30,007 nt of DNA from Gracilaria caudata (GCA_030374735.1 JASCIV010000232.1:1-30007); one strand, 5' to 3'; positions 17,500 to 26,671 are shown, numbered from the stretch's first letter. Notes: generated by a model not told the origin, from the sequence alone. Made by a program: numbers and translations.

Positions 17500-18000
17500 T
17501 TACGGGAAAATGGAAGATCCGAATTCATTGAAACACTCCATGCACTTGTCGATAGTCGGAGCAGGCCAGCAAGTCTCAGTGAGGAAAAGTTGACGACACT
17601 CCCATTCCGGGTCAGTCGGGGTCTGAGGTGGAGGCACGACCATACCGCAGTCCAAGCAAAGGTCGCATACACCAGTAGCCTGAACCTCCCAACAACTCAT
17701 TCTATTCGCAGTGTTCAGCACCTTCTTTTTTCCGAAAGTAGCAGAGCCGACACGAATCAATTGCTGCGAAAGGCACTCTGCACATGTATTACATTCCGGA
17801 CCTCCCAGATAGTATGCACACTTGTCGAATTTGCTGCGACGCGGCAGAAAAGGGCGCTGCTTGCTCCCGTAGAAGGACTTCTTCAATCCGTACTTGGGTG
17901 AATGGTTATTCCAGAATAGTCCTGCCTCCACAAACATAGCGCCGGACGAGAAGAGGAGCACCATTGCCACCAAGATGAATTTGATCGATGCAGGGGCCAT
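17500..18000 (-). CDS. Small secreted 12-cysteine protein, copy 2
   Basis: 166 residues. The signal peptide is MAPASIKFILVAMVLLFSSG followed by AMFVEA, with likely cleavage before GLFWNN. A basic segment (KKSFYGSKQRPFLPRRSK) precedes 12 cysteines. These fall in three groups: DKC with PECNTCAEC, SCWE with GVCDLCLDC, and WEC, ETCW, DKCMEC. All cysteines align with the plus-strand copy at 16146, while the residues between them differ strongly, so the fold is kept and the surface varies. A Pro-rich insert (VPPPQTPTDPEWE) lies before the last group. The gene has its own TATA-like box at about 18117-18127. The family is not one I can name. Extracellular action is inferred from the signal peptide; membrane anchoring is unlikely as no second hydrophobic segment exists. 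Confidence 0.88.
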   Translation of the reverse strand: MAPASIKFILVAMVLLFSSGAMFVEAGLFWNNHSPKYGLKKSFYGSKQRPFLPRRSKFDKCAYYLGGPECNTCAECLSQQLIRVGSATFGKKKVLNTANRMSCWEVQATGVCDLCLDCGMVVPPPQTPTDPEWECRQLFLTETCWPAPTIDKCMECFNEFGSSIFP

Positions 18001-18099
18001 AGCGACGTTGCTGGAGAGAAGAAAATGTGGATTTTGCGAGGTCTGCGTTGAATTTAGAGCGGATCGGAGTTGAGTGTGAAGTACAGGGAGGAGGAGTGC

Positions 18100-18127
18100 C
18101 CGCGGACATCAGCGACGGCTTTTATGG
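18100..18127 (-). promoter_or_regulatory. TATA-like core promoter of the 17500 gene
   Basis: On the minus strand CCATAAAAGCCGTCGCTGAT lies about 110-127 bases before the ATG at 18000. It matches the promoter of the paralogue at 16015-16040 over ATAAAAGCCGTYGC. Confidence 0.65.
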
Positions 18128-18243
18128 AGTTTGTGAATGTGGCGCAATCTGATGCTGAAAGGGGGCGATGAGCTCCACATAATGAACAAAGTACGAAGAG
18201 TATGATTGGTATCAGATTCATTCAAGCATACTGGCTCAAACAA

Positions 18244-18430
18244 CAGCACCATTCTCAAGACGTTTCATCCTTGGTCCGAGATTTGGAAGCAACTTTGGGG
18301 AGATATGAGCGTCGACGGTAAGTGACGGCGAAACATATCCAAACCGCAGCACCATTCTCATGACGTGATTGTTCTTGCCAGATTTGAAAGCTCTTTTGAC
18401 GATATGTTAACATCTACGGTTTCTGACGTT
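18244..18430 (+). repeat. Diverged tandem repeat, period about 103 bp
   Basis: Copy 1 begins CAGCACCATTCTCAAGACGT at 18244, and copy 2 begins CAGCACCATTCTCATGACGT at 18347. Inside each follow AGATTTG-AAGC, CTTT, GATATG and CTACGG/TCGACGG-TGACG in the same order. The array lies 250-430 bp upstream of the 17500 gene start, and a fragment recurs near 16808. Confidence 0.7.
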
Positions 18431-19738
18431 GCAATGTATCTGAGGCAAAGATATTACGCGAATCTCAATCTCATCTCGTGAGCACAGGATGTTTGTGTGA
18501 TGATCTCAAGAGTGCGAACGCGTTTCTTTTGAGCGGTTGCGTACGAACTGCTGGAAACCCCCGCCAAAGTTCGAAAAGAGTAGTTGCATCCCTTTTGTCA
18601 AGAGTATGGCGGTCAAATGGAAGCACTCATTGCATCCGAGCGGGGTTCATACAGGGCCATCAAGAGAGCGGTCTTTTCGATAAAGTAGGCGCAGCATGTG
18701 AGAACGCCCCTGGGGTTGGAGTCTGTACGCCTTTGAGCTCTTATCGCCATCGCTACAATCTCCAGACTCCTCACGAAGGAGCAGGACTTAGTGTGTACGG
18801 CTCCCCTCTATTGATGCACGGGGCGTAGACGCCGCTGCCCAATCGGAAGCTGCTGTCGTCATCTCGAGTTCCGTTATGTCTAAACCAAAAGCTGACACTG
18901 AATTTCTGGATGCAGTTTCTGTTTGGTTGGCTCGCGACCGCTGGTAGGAAACAAAGGAATATCCTCACAGAACGTGAGAGATGCTTACATCGAATCCCCG
19001 TGAATTACAGGTAACATTCCCTCCGGGAATTTCCCTGAGCTTCCTATCGTTTCTCACCACCGCTGGTAGGTACAACCCTTCGGGTACCCATCATTGCCAC
19101 CGTAGATGATCTACTGCTGGGTTCCCACGGACACGGAGTTTTACACCACGAAATTTGCTTTTGCTTCGGCATACTGATCATATCCGTTTGATAGAAAGTC
19201 TTGCCAACTCGAGTAGCATTAGTAGAAGCGGTTCGTGCAAATGATCTTGAACGACAGAGTGCACCTGTCACACATACTGACGTTGCAAAATTTCCTCACA
19301 TTTGCTTTCCTCGCTGTCGACCTCGCTCCGATTTCGCTCCACATCATTGCCCTGGTCTCGCTTGTTTGCACGAAAGTAAAAAGCGAACATTCCGTGAGCT
19401 GCTTGAGATTAATGCTTTCTCTTCAAGATCACATATACCCAACCTTGCACAGTACCTTACCGAGGGCAGTCAATCTAATTCTTCCATGATATACGTCTAA
19501 AGCCGAATCTGGTATAGGTTATTGTTCTGCATCGATGACGACTAATCGTCGGTCTCACAAACATGCGCACCACCTCGAATATGGCTGCGATTAAATTTTG
19601 GGCTTTTTCAACAACGGAACGGGTCGCGGTGAACAAAGGATACCACGGAGACAGCCAAGTAATCGAGACGATACCGAGTACTAACTGCGCAGCATATCCT
19701 TCAAGCCATTATTCGATCAAATAATCAGGTACCCGATC
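18431..19738. other. Spacer without a recognisable gene
   Basis: Only short frames without features. CCGCTGGTAGG occurs twice, near 18938 and 19060, and small inverted repeats (TTCCCTCCGGGAA near 19018, GGTACAACCCTTCGGGTACC near 19068) lie between. I checked the latter for a tRNA arm and found no cloverleaf. Confidence 0.35.
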
Positions 19739-20089
19739 TCATCCACTCTGCTCTGTCCAAGCTATCTTAAGCTCATCGCGAACTTCAGTGCTGCCGCCGT
19801 CTACAACGAAGTATTGAACATTGCTCAGCTTTCCAATTTCCAGCCCATCGATGGTGTGTTGTTCCGCGATACAGAAGATGCGCCAACCCCCCTGAGCAGT
19901 GACACGTGCGGTGACAGAGTGGTGGTACAACAGCCACAACTTCCGCTGAGCGTACCTGCTCTCTCCTTTTCCACGCTGGACTTTGCGGTATCGCTGGCGG
20001 ACAACGCGTGCCGAAACGACCCCTTTGATTGTACCGACGGTACTACAGACGAGCGTTGAATCGAGAAATTCTTCGCTTGCGTTTGATAG
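19739..20089 (-). other. 116-codon open frame without a start codon
   Basis: On the minus strand a frame bounded by TGA (20092-20090) and closed by a stop at 19739 reads through 116 codons with a balanced, protein-like composition. Examples are GGWRIFCIAEQHTIDGLE and LSNVQYFVVDGGSTEV. There is no ATG in the upstream half. I do not recognise it. It may be a lone exon, a decayed gene or chance. Confidence 0.2.
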
Positions 20090-20531
20090 TCAACGATAGC
20101 CAATCGTCATCATCAATGCGGAAAAAACGCTCAGAAATAGACTTTTTCTTTTTGAAAAGCTTACTTTGAAGTGTAATTCGCCTCGCGAACGATAAGTGTA
20201 AGCACAGGTTGCATCCAAAGGAGATGTGCGCCAGCAGGATCTGATTCCGAGCTGCAGATTTTCGCTGAGGTGGGGCTCAATACACGTGAGAAACGCCCAA
20301 AGAGTGGCAGTCATTCAATCAATGGCGCTCTCCAACCAATGAACTACTTCTTCGTATCACACCTGCACACGTGTGGGTTTTAATCGTTTTCTGAACCGAT
20401 TGCATCCACTGTATGCCCCGTATGCCGACGCATGCAATCTAATTGGTTGGCTCTTCTTATGTCTATCTCGGTAGAAATAAGAAGTTCCTCCCAGTTTCAC
20501 GCTGCGCTGTCGCCACCTCGCACCCATCACC
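20090..20531. other. 5' flank of the SIR2-like gene
   Basis: No coding signal is seen. The DNA is AT-rich near 20100-20170 and becomes GC-rich sharply at about 20520, where the gene begins. No clear TATA box is visible in the 150 bases before the ATG. Confidence 0.35.
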
Positions 20532-22046
20532 ATGCCGTCCCCACGCGCTCCATCCGCCGATTGCGGCCACGTCTTCCTCCTGCGTTGCAACAGCGAGGGG
20601 CTGGCAGCCGACGCTCTACTGCTGCCCAACGTCGCGTCCGCCACGCCGCCCGTGCGCGCGGCTGCCGTGCGTGATGGCACCACGCACATCTTCGAGATGC
20701 CACCCCTTCCCACCGGCGACCACTCCGTCACCCTATCCACCGCCGTAACCGCCGTCAACGCCTTCTTCGCCGCCGCCGCCAAAGCCGTGTCCACCTCATC
20801 GTTTGGCCGCGATCACCCGCTCCTGGCGCTGCCACTCCTCGACGCCGGCAAGAAGCGTCGCCGGGACGCCATCCGCGACGAGGCCGCCTTCATTGCTGCA
20901 TTGCTTCCGCTCGCGTACGAAGCCGCTGACAAGCACTCCGTCGACGTAGCACTGTGCACCGTGTCGCGCACCGCATACGCCGTCATGCAGCTCCGTCGCG
21001 AAACGCTGTGTCCGTTTGCGTCGGGCCCGTTTTGGATGCTCACACCGGAGCGCCGCGCGGAGGCCCAGAAGCTCGCGGACAAGGCGCGTGCGGGCTCGCT
21101 TTCCATTTTCTTCGGCGCCGGCGTGTCGTACCCCTCCGGTCTGCCGTCTTGGGGCGGCCTGCTGAAGCAGCTCGCCGTCACTGCCGGCTTCTCGGAAAAG
21201 GAGCGAGAGGCACTGGCTGATCTGGACTACCTTGACCAGCCCACGCTCATTGAGGAGCGTATGGGTCGCGCCAAGTTCCGCCCGGCCATAGCTGAAGCGG
21301 TGTCTGGCGGTCACTTCACGCCGGCGCACTCGCTGCTGGCCGAGCTGAGAGTTCCGGTGGCCACCACCAATTACGATGGCCTTTTCGAGGAGTCGGCGGT
21401 AGGAGGCAAGGTGCTTCGATTGCCGTGGGACTCGTTTGCAGTGTCTGAGGCGTCTCGTCGGCGTGAAGGGCGCTTCATCACCAAACTGCACGGCTGTATT
21501 AGCCATCCCACCACAATTGTGCTCACACGGCGCGATTACATGCGCTATGGCGACAAGCGACAGGCGCTGCGCGGTATGATACACGACATGTTGCTCACAA
21601 CACATGTGGTGTTTGTGGGCTTCTCCATGACGGATGACAATCTTCATCTGATCATCGATGAAGCGCGCGAGTGTCTCGAAGGGAAGTCGGGCAAGGATCC
21701 GGCCGGTGTGTTTGGCACCATTCTGTCACTGCGTGAAAACGAGATGTTCCGCAAACTATGGGACCAGGATTTCTGTGTGACGACGTTCGGCAAGTCATGG
21801 GCTGACCGACCGGCGTGGTATCACGACTGCTTCCTGGACTGCGTGGGTGCCAGCTTGGCGAATGCGCGAGAGACAGTGGCATTCGTGTTGGACGACAACT
21901 TTGAGGACCTGCTTTCGCCGGCCGCGAAGCGCATCAAGGACGCTTTGCGCCCTTTACTGAACATTGCCAAAGAGGATAAGATGAAAGAAAGCCCGGCATG
22001 GGAGAACATTGAGACAATGCTTGTGAAACTTGGTGCTGACGTGTAA
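20532..22046 (+). CDS. SIR2-like NAD-binding protein with macro-like N-terminus
   Basis: 504 residues. The SIR2 region runs from about 185 to 420. GAGVS (195-199) is the NAD-binding loop, TTNYDGL (278-284) carries the catalytic-site Asn, KLHG (318-321) the His, and GFSMTDDN (363-370) the ribose-contact loop. This layout is the SIR2_2-type domain found in bacterial NADases and defence proteins, not the zinc-bearing sirtuin deacetylases: no Cys4 zinc module is seen. The N-terminal part (about 12-155) looks macro-like, with DALLLPN early, then LLALPLLDAG, and a block ending VDVALCTVSRTAYAVMQLRR. From memory, a similar pairing occurs in bacterial (notably actinobacterial) proteins. The gene is visibly richer in G and C than its flanks, which with the bacterial look suggests horizontal acquisition. 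It likely binds or cleaves NAD in the cytosol; substrate and partner are unknown. No signal peptide or membrane segment. The start at 20532 precedes all conserved parts. Confidence 0.92.
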   Translation: MPSPRAPSADCGHVFLLRCNSEGLAADALLLPNVASATPPVRAAAVRDGTTHIFEMPPLPTGDHSVTLSTAVTAVNAFFAAAAKAVSTSSFGRDHPLLALPLLDAGKKRRRDAIRDEAAFIAALLPLAYEAADKHSVDVALCTVSRTAYAVMQLRRETLCPFASGPFWMLTPERRAEAQKLADKARAGSLSIFFGAGVSYPSGLPSWGGLLKQLAVTAGFSEKEREALADLDYLDQPTLIEERMGRAKFRPAIAEAVSGGHFTPAHSLLAELRVPVATTNYDGLFEESAVGGKVLRLPWDSFAVSEASRRREGRFITKLHGCISHPTTIVLTRRDYMRYGDKRQALRGMIHDMLLTTHVVFVGFSMTDDNLHLIIDEARECLEGKSGKDPAGVFGTILSLRENEMFRKLWDQDFCVTTFGKSWADRPAWYHDCFLDCVGASLANARETVAFVLDDNFEDLLSPAAKRIKDALRPLLNIAKEDKMKESPAWENIETMLVKLGADV

Positions 22047-22249
22047 GGGCGTCATTGTCCAACTGATTTTGTCACTCGTAACTTCTCTGTGGAGGAGCCT
22101 AGAAGAAACAACGGAGAACAGAGAGCGAATGCACGGGCTCTGGTACTGCAGGGCTAATGCCAAATGAAACTTGGGGGGCTGATGAAGTGTATGAAATGCA
22201 GAGTATGCAGTAGAGTAGATGGTGTGCTACTCTCGAAGTCGGAAAGGTC

Positions 22250-22255
22250 AATAAA
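22250..22255 (+). terminator. AATAAA polyadenylation signal
   Basis: AATAAA lies 204 bases after the stop codon of the SIR2-like gene, on the same strand. It is a plausible 3'-end signal, although use of AATAAA in this organism is not established. Confidence 0.4.
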
Positions 22256-22537
22256 AACCTACGGGGAGCTTCTTTTGTCTACTAACCCGGGATTTGGCGC
22301 TGAAGTAACGCGATTCGGCACAAGCGCATCCTGGCAAATACTCAAGGCGATCGCGATCGGAATTAACTAGCGAAAGGTGTCATGTGGAGACGGTAGGGAG
22401 ATATGTCTCCACGGGCGAGCTGCGGTGTGAAGATTGGGCGCCGTCGATGCGAATGAGCGTCTACTAGAGTCGACACGTTGTACAGAGCTTGATATTGGAC
22501 ACGTTCTCTGCACAACAACAGCATGTAGTGTAAGCGA

Positions 22538-22572
22538 GCTGCAGATCGCTGATAGTGTCAGCGATCTGCAGC
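22538..22572. repeat. Perfect 15-bp hairpin
   Basis: GCTGCAGATCGCTGA (22538-22552), the loop TAGTG and then the exact reverse complement (22558-22572). It is the longest perfect stem with a short loop that I found in the window. It could be a small-RNA precursor, an RNA structure or a transposon trace. Confidence 0.8.
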
Positions 22573-23363
22573 ACGTTTACGCTCAGCCGCAGCATGGAAT
22601 TAGGTGTTCTCAGACGAGAGAGCAGGCTTGGAGATGTGCAGGACGGTGGTTGTAGGCTGGTGAACAACGCTTAACCGAACACACAAAACATCTTGACACG
22701 GAACGGCGCGTTTGTCCTGGGAAGTTCAGGAAATGAACTATGGCTGTTCATTCTCTTCACATTGAAACATAAACAACACAGTAACAAGTGAAAGAGCAAG
22801 CCTCAGTTTCATTACGACAACGCACCAATTCAAAAGCTAGTTTTGCAGCCTTTGGAAAGGAATCCATCGAACCTCATAGAACTCAGATATATGTAGTGGG
22901 CTTTTCGTTTAGGAATTTAATAATAACTTCAATTCTAAGACGTAGACATCAAACTGCGAGTTTCTACCTTTTCTTTAGTTAGGTGTGAGAGAAACAGTCC
23001 GCAAGTCCTGTGCATCTCGTGCCTTGTGCAAACTGAGCCAATTCTATACAGAATCGAGCCTCATCTATGAAACACCGTTTTGCCGCTGACTCGTTTCCGT
23101 GGAACTTGGTGCGCATACAGTATAAGCTTTATAAGAATGATAGCAACTGTATCCCGAAAATGTATAAACCAAACAGTAATACTTTTCTTGCGCACAGAAA
23201 TATTATCAGAGGTTTAATGGATCTCAGATATTATAGACGAAGTGGTGAGCCCCCCGGCTGCGTGAAGTTAGCAAGTTCCGAAGGTTCCGTCCGGAAGCCC
23301 GTCTCGCAAGTCCTCCCCGTGAAGCAAATGACTTTCGAAAATCCCATCTTCATCTCGGAGAAT

Positions 23364-25487
23364 ATGTTTTCCGTCTCCGCCGTCATGTCCACTTTGTTTC
23401 TCGTGGTGTCCTTCCTTCTATTCGGCATCCGCGCAGAGGAACCTGCTGCTCACTCACCGCTTCTGCTTACCCACGAAGATATGCACGTAGTATTTTGCGA
23501 ATTGCACGACCTATGGCCACCAAGATCAATTCCGCCGTCTTCGAATCGTTCCGGGCTCACCAACGATTATTGCCAAGGCAGCAGCGAATGTGTTGAACCA
23601 CGAGTTTGTGACAGCTGCCCGCATCCGGTTTGCCAGTGCGCTAAATCTCCTCTCTTTGAAAACTACAGTTGCCGCTCTGCACACGACTGCGACGAAGGAG
23701 AGTTTTGTGAGTGGGAGCCATTGATTGGAATTACTTCAGGAAGATGCATCTCTTCGCACTTCTTTGAAGGTGAAGAGCGCGCGGTGTTGAGCGAACCTAT
23801 TGAGTCTATACCACATCTACTTGGCTTGGGATTGACAGGAGATCGGTGCTTCTCGCACACCGACTGCCGTGGAACGCGAAGCTGTCTTGGCGAACTCCAA
23901 TTTGCTTCCGAGCTACATAATGTGACCACTTGTGAGTTCTCCCTTTACCCTTGCGTCTGTACTCCAATTGAACTTACTCCTTGCTCGACAGATTTTGATT
24001 GTAGGGAAGAGGATGAAGTTTGTGCAACCGTTGTGTTCACCGTAAGAACAGTGTTCTCATACAGCCACATAGAAGACGAGAGGGAAGCACTAGTCGGTCC
24101 GCTCTGTATGTCATCGAGTCTAACCGATGTTTATGGCGTCTATCCTGTCTCAGAAACCTCTGACACCTCTGAAGTTGGCGATATCCCAGAAGCAAAGCTT
24201 CAACCAAGAACTTTCGAACCAAAATTGCTTCCATTATCGCCCGCTCGCTTGGCACCGGAGATTGCTCCCTTCTCGGTTCCAGAGCTTTCGTTTTTCAATT
24301 CGTTCTCAATCAATGACCTCGGAAATGAATTTCTTGGTGGAATCCTCTCGGTTATCATTGTCTCTCAACTTCACAAAATCTTCCAAAGTCTGATCTACTA
24401 CGTTCCCGGGATCAGCGAAGAAGCGTACTCCTCGTATATCGTGTTTTCTCGATTCTGCTCTTTCCGGCACATTTGGCGAACCTTTTCTACTCGCGAACCT
24501 TATTCTCGAAACATAGGCATCCGATCAAATCGACGCAGGGCGGGCATTAACCTAAAGCGAGTTTTGCTTCCAATTGTTGCTCTTGCGCTTCTTTTTGTGG
24601 CCGAGTTCAGCACTATTTTAGCAGGGACAAGCAATCGCAGAGAGTATTATGCCGAACGAAACTTCGATCCTATAGTTGCTGCTGGCAATGGTACTCCTGT
24701 GCCACGCGTTCAAGACATATTCAATGAGTACTGCGATGATTTCTTTGTACCCACTCGAGGCATTTTCAAGTCCGGGAAAGTACTGAAATGCGTGAAGCCC
24801 GTTTTAATAGACCCTCCGTTCCAGGCAACGGATTTTATCAGAGTTGACGTTGTGTATGGATCTGGGAAGACTTTTTTCATGATGTATTCCCAAAACGGGA
24901 CATTCGCTGCTGTTGAGCTCTCCACCGCTGTGCGCTCCGAAAGCGGAGTGAACTTGAGAACAATGCCGTTTCGACCAGATCTAATGAACAAATATGACCG
25001 AATCACGTTTCTCAACAGCGTGTTGAACGGGATTAGAAGCAGACTCGGATATAAGCAGGAAGACATTCGCCGTGAGCTTTGGTCTTCAAACGGGGATCAA
25101 AGCGCTTCAGGGAGAGTGGATACGTACAGCTTTGGTTATCGTCCAAATTGGAATGCTTCGATGGAAAGGATCATGGACGCGGTGGTTCGAGGACTCCGAG
25201 ATTTAGACCTCGTACTCAACTCTAGTGGCCAGCCATGGGTGTACACAAGGTCATACACATTTGAACGTGTGAACCCATTGATGGCAGTGGTAAAGCCGTA
25301 CCGGCTTCCTCATGGGTGGCTTACAATTACAGCCATATTGGTAACTGTTGTTCACGTGATAGTGAATTCTTACGTGACGCACTTTGATGATGTTGCATAT
25401 CTCGCTATGAAAGAACTCATCGGAGAAGATTGTGTTCTTGGACCGCTTGCCGAAAACAATGCCGAAACTGCAGAGGTCGAAATTTGA
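23364..25487 (+). CDS. Secreted/membrane Cys-rich protein, family unknown
   Basis: 707 residues from ATG at 23364. The frame is open to 23067, but this Met begins a good signal peptide (MFSVSAVMSTLFLVVSFLLF, cleavage likely after GIRA). A Met at 23385 would also work. The ectodomain to about 250 has repeated units of the form C-x4-DC-x5/6-C (SCRSAHDCDEGEFC, RCFSHTDCRGTRSC, PCSTDFDCREEDEVC), resembling dickkopf-type Cys motifs but without a family match I can name. A Ser/Pro-rich linker follows. A hydrophobic stretch at about 322-346 and a clear membrane helix at about 399-420 (LLPIVALALLFVAEFSTILA) come next, then a second folded region of about 230 residues and a last helix at about 651-670 (GWLTITAILVTVVHVIVNSY). 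Several N-glycosylation sites (N61, N99, N186, N442, N511, N597) fit a secretory route. Topology beyond this is inference. Confidence 0.8.
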   Translation: MFSVSAVMSTLFLVVSFLLFGIRAEEPAAHSPLLLTHEDMHVVFCELHDLWPPRSIPPSSNRSGLTNDYCQGSSECVEPRVCDSCPHPVCQCAKSPLFENYSCRSAHDCDEGEFCEWEPLIGITSGRCISSHFFEGEERAVLSEPIESIPHLLGLGLTGDRCFSHTDCRGTRSCLGELQFASELHNVTTCEFSLYPCVCTPIELTPCSTDFDCREEDEVCATVVFTVRTVFSYSHIEDEREALVGPLCMSSSLTDVYGVYPVSETSDTSEVGDIPEAKLQPRTFEPKLLPLSPARLAPEIAPFSVPELSFFNSFSINDLGNEFLGGILSVIIVSQLHKIFQSLIYYVPGISEEAYSSYIVFSRFCSFRHIWRTFSTREPYSRNIGIRSNRRRAGINLKRVLLPIVALALLFVAEFSTILAGTSNRREYYAERNFDPIVAAGNGTPVPRVQDIFNEYCDDFFVPTRGIFKSGKVLKCVKPVLIDPPFQATDFIRVDVVYGSGKTFFMMYSQNGTFAAVELSTAVRSESGVNLRTMPFRPDLMNKYDRITFLNSVLNGIRSRLGYKQEDIRRELWSSNGDQSASGRVDTYSFGYRPNWNASMERIMDAVVRGLRDLDLVLNSSGQPWVYTRSYTFERVNPLMAVVKPYRLPHGWLTITAILVTVVHVIVNSYVTHFDDVAYLAMKELIGEDCVLGPLAENNAETAEVEI

Positions 25488-26455
25488 ACATGAACACATC
25501 GAATTTGGACTCACATTGCCTGTTTGCGTAGCAATCCCGACGAACCTCTGAAACTACTCAAGACGACGCATGCGATGGACTGAAGAGAAGGCGAGAAGCT
25601 TGGAAGAACAGGTAGAATTTTATTGTCTCCAAAGTTGAATCAAAATGGTTCCAAACTTATGCAGCATCTCATCAAATAACCGATGCAAGGTTGTAAGATA
25701 GCTTAAAATAGATCAACAGCCTGGTAAGTTTTAAAAAAGATTCAATTGACAGAAGGCGCATGAAACGGTCGCAACCAACCCGGAATCAGGGCGGTGTCAA
25801 TCAATATCTCGGTTAGATTCGCGCTTAGGTTGAGGGTTGTTAGTAAAAAGTTTAGTTTACAAATGACTTTCTGGAACGAAATTGAGAGCACCAAGAATTG
25901 GCGATCAGCATGTAAAAATCTCGACAGCAAAAACCAATCAGTGAACGAACACATCCGCCAACCGCCGCCATTGGCGCAGCAACGCATCCCCGGTCCAATC
26001 ACAAACCGCCGCGTACGCGCCGCTCGAAGGCAAATTGTTCTACCCCGTGAGCGCATACCTCACGTTTGCCGTGTTCCCTACGCCTTGCACTTGCACTCGG
26101 CGTCCACGCGCTAAGAACGCCACACAAGCTCATTCTTTCTGCCCCTCAACCTGCTCTCCACGCTCATCGAAATGGCTAAGAGTTTGATCGTCCTATTCAC
26201 AAGTGAAGTGCAGCAGATCATCTTGCGCTTTGTTGCGTGATCCAATCTTCAAGCAAATCCACTTCTTCGGTTTCTCGAAAATCTATCTTATATCCAACGC
26301 CCGCGCCAGAGGAACATTGGGGTGTATTCAGTGATTCCCAAGCAAGCTCGAGGCCAAATGCTCGAAGTGCGAATGTTTGGCAAGGGTTTTTTGAAACCTC
26401 ATTCGGTTTCAAGTTTCAAATGATTTCAAACATCAACTCATGCTATTCGCCAGTG
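25488..26455. other. Spacer without a recognisable gene
   Basis: AT-rich just after the gene, then mixed. Overlapping frames on both strands at 25742-26114 lack features. An ATG at 26172 opens a 22-codon frame only. Confidence 0.35.
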
Positions 26456-26671
26456 CGAGCGGCCGAGGTTGCGTTGGCGCAGCTCAGCACCTTTCACTTC
26501 CCTGCACTGCACCCTGTCGCAACTTACTTCAAAAAGAAAGGTATCTGCTGCAGCTGTGGCACAGGAGTCAAAAAGGATGTGCATCACGTGTTGTTCAGAT
26601 TCCCGTTAACAAACTCTTCGAGGCGTTCGACACTTCCCAGGCAGCACGAGAGTAAAAGAATAAGACGCTGA
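26456..26671 (+). pseudogene. Possible relic of a non-LTR retrotransposon C-terminus
   Basis: A plus-strand frame reads VALAQLSTFHFPAL, then CCSCGTG, then DVHHVLFRFPLTNSSRR. This follows the order seen at the end of many LINE-type proteins: a LxQLRTGHxxxL helix, a C-x2-C pair, then an H-x-L-x-x-C-P motif before a basic helix. Here LRTGH is altered to LSTFH and the last Cys is Phe, so the zinc site would be broken. No reverse transcriptase or RNase H is seen upstream. The resemblance is by eye and short. Confidence 0.35.

Larger units (their letters stand above)
22047..23363. other. Spacer with 3' signals and hairpins
   Basis: It contains an AATAAA at 22250, a 12-bp palindrome CGATCGCGATCG at 22348-22359, an inverted repeat GTGGAGAC/GTCTCCAC at 22384-22412 and the 15-bp hairpin at 22538-22572. 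The frame at 23067-23363 is open into the next gene, but its 99 codons precede a signal peptide and are probably leader. No other gene is seen. Confidence 0.4.

Noticed and set aside
19060..19110. tRNA-like arms around GGTAGGTACAACCCTTCGGGTACC
   Set aside because: No anticodon arm, acceptor stem or T loop with TTCRA can be assembled.
20796..21647. 283-codon minus-strand frame
   Set aside because: Antisense shadow in GC-rich DNA opposite the SIR2-like gene; Arg/His/Gly-rich and without motif.
23067..23363. 99-codon N-terminal extension of the 23364 gene
   Set aside because: It would bury the signal peptide; the extension has no feature and looks like leader.
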